64,000 nt of DNA from an uncultured Clostridium sp. (GTDB lineage Bacteria; Bacillota; Clostridia; Lachnospirales; Lachnospiraceae). Location: assembly GCA_900539185.1 (NCBI GenBank), contig UQBG01000010.1, positions 1 through 64,000 of the forward strand, given 5' to 3'. The notes beneath the pieces were generated by a model. The model made no database searches and had not been told where the DNA came from. It saw only the letters and a list, made by a program, of their open reading frames with translations. Shown here one piece after another: positions 16,814 through 24,975 of the stretch; the stretch's first letter is position 1, and each line of letters begins with the position of its first letter. A program made the position numbers and the translations under genes.

Positions 16814-17482
16814 TGCGTCTGTCTTGCCCTTGGCATCGACAGTTCCTTTATCTTTATGACCCAAATCCTCGGAAGGTACCGGGATCTCATCAATGATCTT
16901 TTCTACTAGCTGTGTCTTTAAGTAGATGTCATAGCTCAGAAGGGCTACAAAGGTAAAGTTCTGAAGATATTCCATATGTTCATCCATTGGTGTGTCCGGA
17001 TGCTCTTCCTTTAACTTCTTGCATGCAAGCTCGTAGGAGTCGAAGATACTCTTTTTGTCCAACTGGTATTGATGGTGTGCCAGTTCCACTACGGTCGTAT
17101 AGATGCTTGTCAGATTCACAGAATCCGATTCGCCGGAGTGAAAGTAGGTATCGATCATAGGAGTTAACAGCTTCTGGATATCTCCGATCGAAAGGAAATT
17201 CTTCAGATAGTATGTATAAATCAGAAGAATGATATGCTCCTTCGAATACTTCTTTTTCTCAGGTGGAGGAAGAAGATGATTCTTTGTATAGTTGTTGATC
17301 ATGGTCTTTGTCAGAATCTTATCCTCCGGTGAACGCTTGTTGTTGCTTAAGTGTTTATCCATAAAGGTCGTGACCTGATCCATATATAATTCAATCGCGG
17401 GAATATCAGCAGGCTCGATATAGTCCATCTGGATCGCATTGCGAATCTCCTGCTTAATCTCGTCTAATGTGGTTCCGTTCAT
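16805..17482 (-). CDS. DUF1836 protein
   Basis: A 225-residue protein with the DUF1836 pattern: a helical N-terminus (IPAIELYMDQVTTFMDKHL), then LTKTMINNYTKNHLLPPPEKKKYSKEHIILLIYTYYLKNFLSIGDIQKLL, which looks like a MerR-like or winged helix module that would bind DNA. The tail is charged (KDKGTVDAKGKTDAKK). The family is common in Firmicutes and has no proven function. The start at 17482 follows GAGGGTGAAG. It ends in the terminator shared with the YerC-like gene. Confidence 0.85.
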   Translation of the reverse strand: MNGTTLDEIKQEIRNAIQMDYIEPADIPAIELYMDQVTTFMDKHLSNNKRSPEDKILTKTMINNYTKNHLLPPPEKKKYSKEHIILLIYTYYLKNFLSIGDIQKLLTPMIDTYFHSGESDSVNLTSIYTTVVELAHHQYQLDKKSIFDSYELACKKLKEEHPDTPMDEHMEYLQNFTFVALLSYDIYLKTQLVEKIIDEIPVPSEDLGHKDKGTVDAKGKTDAKK

Positions 17483-17550
17483 ACTCTTCACCCTCTTATC
17501 ATGCATATAATCACAGTATATAGTATTAAAAATCAGAAGTAAAGGATATT

Positions 17551-18423
17551 TTAGTTCCGGACAGAAATCTGCCGGAAGATATCCAGCGTTACATCAGACT
17601 TGTTCATAGAGTACAGATGAATACCCTCAATGCCTTCGGACAGAAGCTCCTCAATCTGCGCAACCGCATATTCGACACCGGCCTTTTTCATATCCTCCGG
17701 GTGTTCTCCGTACTTTGCCAACAGGTTGCTGAGAGCGGTCGGAACAGAAGAGCCGGAGAGCTGGACACTGGTTCCGATCTGCTTTGCAGATGTGATCGGC
17801 ATAATACCGGCCGTGATCGGAGCCTGTATGCCATGGGCACGACAGTTCTCCCGGAAGTGTAAGAACTTGGAATTATCAAAGAACATCTGTGTAATAAAGA
17901 AATCCACACCGGATTCTTCTTTCTTTTTTAAATAAGTCAGATCTTCTTCTACAGAAGCGGATTCCGGATGTTTCTCCGGATAGCAGGCAGCTGCGACGCA
18001 GATATCAGAGGTGGCAGCCTCCCGGATTAACGGAACGATGTCTGTGGTATGGCGGAAGTGACGGTTTGCGAAGTCTTCATCACTCATATCTCTCGGCTGA
18101 TCTCCGCGAAGTGCCAGGATGTTGTGTACACCCTTAGCATTTAATTCGGTTACCATCTGACGCAGAAATGGTTCATCCATGGCAACTGAGGTTAAGTGAG
18201 CCAGTGCTTCTACCTCACAGATGTTCTGGATATAGGCAGCAATCGTAGCGGTCTTCTTGCGGGTTCCGCCACCGGCACCATAGGTCACACTGATGAAGTC
18301 CGGATGACAGGTCTGGATCTCGTCTAATGTCTTGAAGATGGTATAAATGTCATCATTTCGCTTTGGTGGAAATACCTCACAGGATAAAACCGTTTTCTTA
18401 GTTTGGAAGATATCTTTAATCAT
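17551..18423 (-). CDS. metF: Methylenetetrahydrofolate reductase
   Basis: A 290-residue flavoprotein of the MetF family: CEVFPPKRND near the N-terminus (catalytic Glu), FISVTYGAGGGTR, ILALRGDQPRDM, ADICVAACYPEKHPES-like stretch (DICVAAACYPEKHPES), and VDFFITQMFFDN. It reduces 5,10-methylene-THF to 5-methyl-THF for methionine synthesis and, in acetogen-like clostridia, for C1 metabolism. The ribosome site AAAGGAG precedes the start. It sits downstream of a terminator that closes the YjfB-like gene, so it needs its own weak promoter or read-through. Confidence 0.95.
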   Translation of the reverse strand: MIKDIFQTKKTVLSCEVFPPKRNDDIYTIFKTLDEIQTCHPDFISVTYGAGGGTRKKTATIAAYIQNICEVEALAHLTSVAMDEPFLRQMVTELNAKGVHNILALRGDQPRDMSDEDFANRHFRHTTDIVPLIREAATSDICVAAACYPEKHPESASVEEDLTYLKKKEESGVDFFITQMFFDNSKFLHFRENCRAHGIQAPITAGIMPITSAKQIGTSVQLSGSSVPTALSNLLAKYGEHPEDMKKAGVEYAVAQIEELLSEGIEGIHLYSMNKSDVTLDIFRQISVRN

Positions 18424-18460
18424 AAGTAAACTCCTTTAAGTATGTTGTATCAATTTACAT

Positions 18461-18488
18461 AATAAAAGACACAGCTACGAGCTGTGTC
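18461..18488 (-). terminator. Terminator downstream of the YjfB-like gene
   Basis: A 9-bp perfect stem, GACACAGCT (18468-18476) and AGCTGTGTC (18480-18488), with TTTTATT after it in the minus direction. It starts 2 nt after the small gene's stop. Confidence 0.88.
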
Positions 18489-18490
18489 CT

Positions 18491-18667
18491 TTACAGTCTT
18501 ACATCTACATGCTGTCCCAGGTTTGGTGCAACGGAAGCTTCCATCATCTTCGTGATTGCATCACCATTTTGTTCGATGGTATCAATGGCTTTTGCTGCCA
18601 TGGCAAGTCCCCAGTTTGTATTCACTTTATCCATGGACATTGCGATTGATAATGCAGGAATATCCAT
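18491..18667 (-). CDS. YjfB-like small protein (putative motility family)
   Basis: A 58-residue protein beginning MDIPALSIAMSMDKVNTNWG and ending GQHVDVRL. This matches the small YjfB family, found in many Firmicutes and named a putative motility protein without proof. The ribosome site GGAGGTGG stands 6 nt before the ATG, there is a clear promoter (18691-18719), and a terminator follows directly, so it is an independent single-gene unit. No flagellar gene is in the window. Confidence 0.8.
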   Translation of the reverse strand: MDIPALSIAMSMDKVNTNWGLAMAAKAIDTIEQNGDAITKMMEASVAPNLGQHVDVRL

Positions 18668-18690
18668 ACAACCACCTCCTAATTACAGTT

Positions 18691-18719
18691 ATTTTATCAA
18701 ATACAGAACAAAAATGCAA
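18691..18719 (-). promoter_or_regulatory. Promoter of the YjfB-like gene
   Basis: On the minus strand TTGCAT (18714-18719), 17-nt spacer, TAAAAT (18691-18696). Back-to-back with the promoter at 18728-18756. Confidence 0.65.
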
Positions 18720-18727
18720 TGGATAAT

Positions 18728-18786
18728 TTGCAAAAACAGACGGCATAGTATATAATCTAAGTATTCATACATGCGTATGAATACTT
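18728..18786 (+). promoter_or_regulatory. Promoter plus inverted repeat upstream of the BMP-fusion gene
   Basis: TTGCAA (18728-18733), 17-nt spacer, TATAAT (18751-18756). Two bases after the -10 starts a perfect 12-bp inverted repeat, AAGTATTCATAC (18759-18770) and GTATGAATACTT (18775-18786), around ATGC. It covers the expected transcription start, so it is either an operator or a 5' mRNA hairpin. Confidence 0.7.
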
Positions 18787-18828
18787 GTGATAGAAAGAAC
18801 TATAATACAGAGATCAGGGAGGCTGAAT

Positions 18829-20754
18829 ATGTCAGTTCAGGATTATTTAGAGGCTATGAAATTAGGCCGGAAGGAATATCGGAACCGTATTAATAAAGGG
18901 CAGTATCCATATCTCCCGGTATTAGACGAGATATTATCCCATGTAAAGATAGAAAAAGAAGTAAATCTGGGTATCGTTCAGGTGCCTTTACGTTTGATTA
19001 TAGGAACCAGTACCAGAGCCAGGACCAATGCATTTGCGGGCAATTTTATGCCGATTCTGGACTGGGGAAGTGAGTTTAGTGCGAAGTGGGCGGCCCTGAG
19101 TGACAGTCAGATGGAGGAAGGAATCCGCGAACCTATCAAGGCATATGAGTATATGAACCGCTACTATGTGGTCGAGGGCAATAAGCGTGTCAGCGTTTTG
19201 AAGTATTATGATGCGGTGACGATCCCGGCGGTTGTGACGCGGAAAGTACCGGCACGGACGGAGGATCTGGAGAATAAGATCTATTATGAGTTTATGGACT
19301 TTAACAAGGTCTCCGGTATCAACAATATCTGGTTTTCCAAGGAAGGAAACTTCCCGAAGCTTTTAGAGGTTCTGGGCTTTGACCCGGAGCATGAATGGAC
19401 CAGGGAGGAACAGCAGGACTTTTCTTCTGCCTATCTGGCGTTTTCAAATGCATATGGACAGAAAGGCGGCAAGAAGCTGCCGATCACGACAGGCGATGCC
19501 TTTCTGGCATTTCTGACGATATATGGATATGAGGAAACGAAACAGATGTCAGCATACGAACTGGCATCCGGTATCGAACATATCTGGAAGGAATTTCTGG
19601 TGCTGAGCAATGATGAAGTAGTAGACCTTCGGATGGATCCGGTCGATACTACGAATAAAAAAAGTGTATTGAGCTATCTGATGCCGACGAACTCGAAGAA
19701 GCTGAAGGTGTCCTTTGTATATGATAAGTCTCCGGCAAATTCGGACTGGAACTATGGACATGAACTGGGAAGAAAGTATATACAGGAGCGGTTCTCTGAT
19801 GAGATTGAGACCGAGGCGATCGAAAATGTATCACCGGATGAGAATGCGGCGACGGTTTTGGAGGATCTGATAGACTTCGGCAGTGATATTATTTTTACAA
19901 CGACGTCTCAGCTTATACAGCCGAGTCTGAAGGCGGCAGTGGAACATCCGGAGGTTAAGATCCTGAATTGTTCCTTAAATACGACCCATCAATATATACG
20001 GACCTATTATGCACGTATGTATGAAGGAAAGTTCCTGACAGGTGTGATCGCAGGGTCGCTGACAGAGAATAATCGAATCGGTTATGTGGCAGATTATCCG
20101 ATCTATGGAATCACGGCGAATATCAATGCGTTTGCCCTGGGGGCGAAACTGGTGAATCCGAGAGCAAAGGTATATCTGGAGTGGTCTACACTAAAGGATC
20201 ATGATATCTATAAGACCTTCTGGGAACAGCAGGTATCCTACGTATCCAATCAGGATATGATCACACCGCAGAATGCATCCAGACAGTTTGGACTTTATCA
20301 TATCAATAATGACGAGATCACCAATCTGGTTATGCCGGTCTGGAACTGGGGGGTATTCTATGAAAAGCTGCTACAGAGCATTATGAACGGTTCCTGGAAG
20401 AAGGAAGACGATACAGACGGAACAAAGGCATTGAACTACTGGTGGGGAATGTCAGCAGGTGTGATTGATATTATATGTTCACAGAATCTTCCGGCATCTA
20501 CCCGTCATCTGGTAGATGTGCTGAAGCATATGATCTGTAAAGGAGAACTGGATCCGTTCGGCGGCGAGATACGCGCACAGGACGGTACCGTTATGAGTAA
20601 AGAAAATGAAAAGATGCAGCCGGAAGAGATCGTTACGATGGACTGGCTGGTAGATAATGTAATCGGAAGTATTCCGACGGTAGAGGAACTGACAGAACAG
20701 GCAAAACCTGTAGTAATGCTGCAGGGTGTGGCTACAACCAAGAAGGAAGAGTAG
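18829..20754 (+). CDS. ParB-like/BMP-domain fusion, cytoplasmic
   Basis: A 641-residue protein with no signal peptide or lipobox. Residues about 45-125 resemble a ParB/Srx-like fold: VPLRLIIGTSTRARTNAF, then a box around RYYVVEGNKRVSVLKYY (112-127). From about residue 290 it has a complete Bmp/PnrA-like ligand-binding domain: LKVSFVYDKSPANSDWNYGH, then DIIFTTTSQLIQP, GKFLTGVIAG, RIGYVADYPIYGITANINAFALGA and a C-terminal VMPVWNWGVFYEKLL. BMP proteins normally bind nucleosides outside the cell. Here the domain is inside, so a nucleoside or related sensor role is likely. The start at 18829 follows GGGAGGCTG. It leads an operon of uncharacterised and housekeeping genes. Confidence 0.75.
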   Translation: MSVQDYLEAMKLGRKEYRNRINKGQYPYLPVLDEILSHVKIEKEVNLGIVQVPLRLIIGTSTRARTNAFAGNFMPILDWGSEFSAKWAALSDSQMEEGIREPIKAYEYMNRYYVVEGNKRVSVLKYYDAVTIPAVVTRKVPARTEDLENKIYYEFMDFNKVSGINNIWFSKEGNFPKLLEVLGFDPEHEWTREEQQDFSSAYLAFSNAYGQKGGKKLPITTGDAFLAFLTIYGYEETKQMSAYELASGIEHIWKEFLVLSNDEVVDLRMDPVDTTNKKSVLSYLMPTNSKKLKVSFVYDKSPANSDWNYGHELGRKYIQERFSDEIETEAIENVSPDENAATVLEDLIDFGSDIIFTTTSQLIQPSLKAAVEHPEVKILNCSLNTTHQYIRTYYARMYEGKFLTGVIAGSLTENNRIGYVADYPIYGITANINAFALGAKLVNPRAKVYLEWSTLKDHDIYKTFWEQQVSYVSNQDMITPQNASRQFGLYHINNDEITNLVMPVWNWGVFYEKLLQSIMNGSWKKEDDTDGTKALNYWWGMSAGVIDIICSQNLPASTRHLVDVLKHMICKGELDPFGGEIRAQDGTVMSKENEKMQPEEIVTMDWLVDNVIGSIPTVEELTEQAKPVVMLQGVATTKKEE

Positions 20755-20762
20755 GATAAAGC

Positions 20763-21353
20763 ATGCGTATTTTAGTGTTGGCAGATGAAGAAGCTAAGTA
20801 TTACTGGGACTATTTTGACAAGTCAAAGCTGGAAGGAATCGACCTGATTCTTTCCTGTGGAGATTTAAAACCGGAGTACTTGTCCTTTCTTGCAACATTT
20901 GCAAAGGTGCCAATTTTATATGTGAGAGGAAACCATGATGACATCTATGAAATGCGTCCGCCGGAAGGGTGTATCTGTATCGAGGATACGATCTATACCT
21001 ATCAGGGAATACGTATCCTGGGTCTGGGTGGTTCCATTCGGTATAAGAAGGGAAAGAACCAGTATACACAGGCAGAGATGAAGAGCCGGGTACGGCACAT
21101 GTGGTGGAAGCTGAAGAAGAATAAGGGCTTTGATATTCTGCTGACCCATTCCCCGGCGTACCATATCAACGATGGGGAGGATGGACCACATGAAGGGTTT
21201 GAAGCCTTTGTGGAGCTGTTGGATACCTATCAGCCGAAGTGCTTTATTCACGGACATGTGCATCTGACATATTCCCGTTCCCATAAAAGGGAAAGCATGT
21301 ATAAAGAAACCAGAATTATTAATGGATTTGAAAAGTATATTTTTGAATACTAA
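20763..21353 (+). CDS. Calcineurin-like metallophosphoesterase
   Basis: A 196-residue phosphoesterase with the family blocks LSCGDLKPEYL, YVRGNHDDIYEM (GNHD), ILLTHSPAYH and FIHGHVHLTYS (GHxH). The usual first D-x-H block is replaced by LVLADEEAKYYWDYF, lacking the histidine, which weakens one metal site. It starts 8 nt after the BMP-fusion gene, so the two are probably made together. Substrate unknown; a cyclic nucleotide or phosphoprotein would fit the family. Confidence 0.88.
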   Translation: MRILVLADEEAKYYWDYFDKSKLEGIDLILSCGDLKPEYLSFLATFAKVPILYVRGNHDDIYEMRPPEGCICIEDTIYTYQGIRILGLGGSIRYKKGKNQYTQAEMKSRVRHMWWKLKKNKGFDILLTHSPAYHINDGEDGPHEGFEAFVELLDTYQPKCFIHGHVHLTYSRSHKRESMYKETRIINGFEKYIFEY

Positions 21354-21389
21354 ATACCAGAAAAAAGAGCAACAGATAAGGAGAAAAAC

Positions 21390-21929
21390 ATGGAAGCAAA
21401 TGTAAATGTAAACGATATTGTGAACCCGGCACTGATACTGGCAATCAGCAGAATGCGGGAAAATAATACGTCAGAGACCAGAAATAAGATGCTGTTAGAG
21501 GCGTTAAATGCAAGATTTCTGGTGCCGTTTTCTATGAAAATGAAACCGGGAACCGAAAAGGATCCAAAGAGAACACAGGAGAATACAACCATTAACTTTA
21601 ACATGCTGAAGAATGATAAAAATGAGATGTACTTTATCGCGTTTACAGATGCGGGAGAACTGGAAAAGTGGAAGGCGACCAATCAGGGAACCCTTCTGAT
21701 GCTGATGCGGTTTGATGATCTGGCACATCTGGTACACCAGAATGAGAAGGATATCTATGGCTTTATTCTGAATCCAAACTCAACAAATGTCGGATTTCGG
21801 AGAGATGTGATCGATTCTGTTCTGAAGATGCGGGATCAGGCGATCGCAGAGGGTAAGATGGTAGTAAAGACGGTTGCGGATGCGAAGGAAGAACAACAGG
21901 AAGAAGAAGGAACAAAGGAAGAAGCGTAG
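21390..21929 (+). CDS. SseB-family protein
   Basis: A 179-residue protein with an SseB N-terminal domain: NARFLVPFSMKMK, then MYFIAFTDAGELEKWKATN and LLMLMRFDDLAHLVHQNEKDIYGFILNPN. SseB in E. coli affects serine sensitivity, but the molecular job of the domain is unclear. The C-terminal tail is Glu/Lys-rich and probably disordered. The ribosome site AAGGAG precedes the ATG. It overlaps nothing and is 4 nt from the next gene. Confidence 0.78.
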   Translation: MEANVNVNDIVNPALILAISRMRENNTSETRNKMLLEALNARFLVPFSMKMKPGTEKDPKRTQENTTINFNMLKNDKNEMYFIAFTDAGELEKWKATNQGTLLMLMRFDDLAHLVHQNEKDIYGFILNPNSTNVGFRRDVIDSVLKMRDQAIAEGKMVVKTVADAKEEQQEEEGTKEEA

Positions 21930-21933
21930 AGAT

Positions 21934-22758
21934 ATGAAACTGACAATGCTGGGAACCGGCAATGCAACGGTAACGGAATGTTTTAATACCTGCTTTGTGA
22001 TATCGGAAGAACAGGAACACTTTCTGATCGATACAGGCGGCGGCAATCGCATCCTGAAGGTACTGAAGGATGGAGGGATTCCATTAAATGAGATCCATGA
22101 AATATTCATCACTCATGAGCATCTGGATCATTTGCTGGGAATTCTGTGGTTGATCCGTATGATCGGCACGAAGATCAATCAAGGGGAATATGAAGGAACT
22201 CTGAGCATTTACTGTCATAGTGAATTGGTAGAAAAGATTTGTGCGATGGCAGAGATGACCATCCAAAAGAAGGTGTGCCGGCATATTGGAAAAGAAATCT
22301 TGTTTGTTGCCATCGATGATGGAGAACAGATGAAGATTCTGGATACCGATGTTACATTTTTTGATATTGGTTCTACGAAGGCAAAGCAGTATGGGTTTAC
22401 GATGGTTACCCGGGATGGAATTAAGCTGACCTGTCTGGGAGATGAGCCATATAACCGGATAAATGAAGATTACGTACAGGGAAGTGACTGGTTGATGCAT
22501 GAAGCGTTCTGTCTATATGGGGAGGCAGAGAAGTTTAAGCCGTATGAGAAGCATCACAGCACTGTACGAGAAGCATGTGAGACGGCACAGCGGTTACAGG
22601 TGCCGAATTTGATTTTATACCATACAGAAGAAACACATCTGGCAGATCGCAAGGAACTGTATACACAGGAGGGCAGGAAGTATTATTCCGGCAATCTGTA
22701 TGTTCCGGAGGATTTGGAGAGTTTTGAAATCAAGAGAAGTCTGAAGTTCCCGGGGTAG
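21934..22758 (+). CDS. Metallo-beta-lactamase-fold hydrolase, RNase Z-like
   Basis: A 274-residue enzyme: TMLGTGNA and the zinc motif FITHEHLDHLLG (H-x-H-x-D-H), then LTCLGDEP, DWLMHEAFC and LILYHTEE. The layout is close to RNase Z/ElaC-like phosphodiesterases. It may cut tRNA 3' trailers or another phosphodiester. The ATG at 21934 matches the point where similarity begins; in-frame codons before it encode only basic residues inside the preceding gene. Part of the run from 18829 to 26466. Confidence 0.85.
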   Translation: MKLTMLGTGNATVTECFNTCFVISEEQEHFLIDTGGGNRILKVLKDGGIPLNEIHEIFITHEHLDHLLGILWLIRMIGTKINQGEYEGTLSIYCHSELVEKICAMAEMTIQKKVCRHIGKEILFVAIDDGEQMKILDTDVTFFDIGSTKAKQYGFTMVTRDGIKLTCLGDEPYNRINEDYVQGSDWLMHEAFCLYGEAEKFKPYEKHHSTVREACETAQRLQVPNLILYHTEETHLADRKELYTQEGRKYYSGNLYVPEDLESFEIKRSLKFPG

Positions 22759-22789
22759 GAACGGGCAGGCATGGAAGGAGAGGAAGCAA

Positions 22790-23359
22790 ATGGGGACAGT
22801 CATTAAGAAGTGTCTGGCGTGTGGGACATTGAATCTATATGAGGCAGAAGTATGCAAGAACTGTGAAAGCCCACTTCTGGCAGAAGTAGATCAGGAGGAT
22901 GAGATTCGGGATGTGGACCCGATGGAGGCAGCGATTAATGATACAGTAGCAGAAGACAATGATGATATGGTTGCAAAGATCTTACGCGAGCAGGCAGAGA
23001 ATGCAAAGAAAATCGTGGCAAAGGAGAAAGCGAAGGAAGAGCGTAAGAAGAAGCGTCAGGCCGGCAGCGGTACAGGGGGATTTTCGATGACATCCGGCGG
23101 AGGCTCCGGTAAGGGAGGATTTTCATTGGGTGGTGACAGTGCCGGCAAATCATATGAAAGACCATCTACTGGGTATGGAAGCTTCGGACGGGTGGAAAGC
23201 TTTAGCAGCAGTAGCAGTGGATTTAAGATCAATGCTAGTGACTATTCAGACGCACAGGATGGGGAGTCGAAGCTGTATAGCGGTGTCGGCTCATTAAGAA
23301 TGCAGGCGATGCGGCAGACGCAGGAAAAAAGGGAAAGTGAAAAAGGAAAGAATTCATAA
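22790..23359 (+). CDS. Zinc-ribbon protein with Gly/Ser-rich tail
   Basis: A 189-residue protein not assignable to a known function. It has an N-terminal zinc ribbon (Cys8-x2-Cys11, Cys22-x2-Cys25), an acidic helix (30-75), a strongly basic helix (AKEKAKEERKKKRQ, about 77-91), and then a Gly/Ser-rich low-complexity part with SMTSGGGSGKGGFSLGG. The C-terminus is charged. It is 31 nt after the hydrolase gene and 26 nt before map. It may be an RNA- or protein-binding adapter. Confidence 0.7.
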   Translation: MGTVIKKCLACGTLNLYEAEVCKNCESPLLAEVDQEDEIRDVDPMEAAINDTVAEDNDDMVAKILREQAENAKKIVAKEKAKEERKKKRQAGSGTGGFSMTSGGGSGKGGFSLGGDSAGKSYERPSTGYGSFGRVESFSSSSSGFKINASDYSDAQDGESKLYSGVGSLRMQAMRQTQEKRESEKGKNS

Positions 23360-23385
23360 ACTATACGTAGAAAGAAGTGACAGAA

Positions 23386-24255
23386 ATGAAGGTAGGAAGA
23401 AATGACCCATGTTGGTGTGGAAGCGGTAAGAAGTATAAGGCATGTCATATGCAGTTAGACGAGAAGATCAATGCCTATCATCTGAAAGGGGCAAAGGTGC
23501 CGACACATAAGATGATTAAAACTCCGGAGCAGATCGAAGGGATTCGAATCGCAGGGGAGAAGAATACCATGGTTTTGGACTATATCGAGCCATATGTAAA
23601 GGAAGGGATCTCCACCGGCGAGTTGGATCGGCTGATCTATGAGTACACATTAAAGATCGGGGGAATCCCGGCATGTCTGAATTACAAGGGATATCCAAAG
23701 AGTGTCTGTACTTCGATCGATGAAGTGGTTTGTCATGGAATCCCGGATGATAAGCGCATCTTGCAGTCAGGCGAGATTATAAATGTAGACTGTACCACGA
23801 TCTATAACGGATATTATGGAGATGCATCCAGAATGTACTGCATCGGGGATGTGTTACCGGAAAAACGGAAGCTGGTAGAGGTGACAAAGGAATGTCTGGA
23901 TATTGGACTGCAGATGGTAAAGCCGTGGGCATTTCTGGGCGATATGGGTGTAGCTGTTCATAAGCATGCCGTAGAAAATGGCTATAGTGTCGTACGAGAG
24001 ATCGGCGGTCACGGAGTGGGCGTAGAGTTCCATGAGGATCCGTGGGTCAGCCATATCGGAACGCCGGGCGGTGATTATCTGATGGTGCCGGGCATGATAT
24101 TTACGATTGAACCAATGGTAAATATGGGAAGGCCGGATGTATGGGAAGACGAAGATGACGGCTGGACCATACGAACAGAAGATGGTTTGCCATCCGCACA
24201 GTGGGAATACACCATTCTGGTAACGGAAACCGGTGCGGAAGTATTGTCACACTAA
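23386..24255 (+). CDS. map: Type I methionine aminopeptidase with SEC-C motif
   Basis: A 289-residue enzyme. Residues 1-25 form a SEC-C zinc motif (NDPCWCGSGKKYKACH: Cys9, Cys11, Cys20, His21). The pita-bread catalytic domain follows with the five metal ligands in VDCTTIYNGYYGDASRMYC, GGHGVGVEFHEDP, MIFTIEPM and AQWEYTILVTETG. It removes the initiator methionine. The ATG at 23386 is preferred to the GTG at 23377 because it begins the SEC-C motif directly. This is probably a second, clostridial Map; the one beside secY/adk is normally shorter. Confidence 0.94.
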   Translation: MKVGRNDPCWCGSGKKYKACHMQLDEKINAYHLKGAKVPTHKMIKTPEQIEGIRIAGEKNTMVLDYIEPYVKEGISTGELDRLIYEYTLKIGGIPACLNYKGYPKSVCTSIDEVVCHGIPDDKRILQSGEIINVDCTTIYNGYYGDASRMYCIGDVLPEKRKLVEVTKECLDIGLQMVKPWAFLGDMGVAVHKHAVENGYSVVREIGGHGVGVEFHEDPWVSHIGTPGGDYLMVPGMIFTIEPMVNMGRPDVWEDEDDGWTIRTEDGLPSAQWEYTILVTETGAEVLSH

Positions 24256-24285
24256 GGATACAGCAGACCAGTCAGGAGGAATGTT

Positions 24286-24975
24286 ATGAGGTTATTTCAG
24301 GGAATGAGAGGAAGTATTTTCCTGTTTTCCATTATCTATGTATTGATCGGCATTGTGCTGCTGATCGTATCAGATGCACCGATGTTAGCGGTCAGCTATA
24401 TCTTTTCGGTACTGCTGATACTGACCGGAATCGTTTTGGTGATGTATTACATAGGAAGAGAGGTTCAGCCGGAGCAGGAGAGCTACGATCTGGTAGCGGG
24501 GATCTTATCGGTGTCGGCAGGGGTCTATCTGATGATTCATGCGAAGCTGCTGACTCCATGGATACCTGCAGTTATGGGACTTCTGGTTATCGTAAGCGGA
24601 ATTATTACATTTCAGAATTCCTTAGATATGCGGCGGTTAAAGCAGGTGTTCTGGGGACCGGTATTTTTGGTATCGTTGGCCAGTATGGCACTGGGATTTC
24701 TGATTTTATATTATCCGTTTGAAAAGACCAGTAATCAGCTGCGTGTGATCGGTGCATCGCTGTTTCTCAGTGGTGGGATCGATGTGGTGACGACACTCTG
24801 GCAGAATATTAAACTGCATGGAACACAGGCGGTTGCAGATGACATGAAGTCTGCGGTCGTAAAGGTAAAGGATGATGTCGTAGAAACCGCTGTCCAGGTA
24901 AAAAAAGAAGTTGCAACCATTACAGAGAACAAGTATAATAAGGCATTGGAAAAAAAGAAAGGAAACGGTAGAAAA
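24286..24975 (+). CDS. DUF308/HdeD-like membrane protein, open into thrC
   Basis: A 230-residue unit with six hydrophobic spans in pairs (about 8-27, 33-53, 68-84, 90-107, 122-142, 150-170), the layout of HdeD/DUF308 proteins. A charged amphipathic tail (VVKVKDDVVETAVQVKKEV) ends in EKKKGNGRK. No stop codon follows: the frame runs straight into the ThrC start at 24976. Just before, a run of seven A (24950-24956) sits 5' of an out-of-frame TAG; one extra A would end this protein at that TAG. The ribosome site AGGAGG precedes its ATG. It is either a true fusion to ThrC or two genes separated by a slip-prone tract. Confidence 0.75.
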
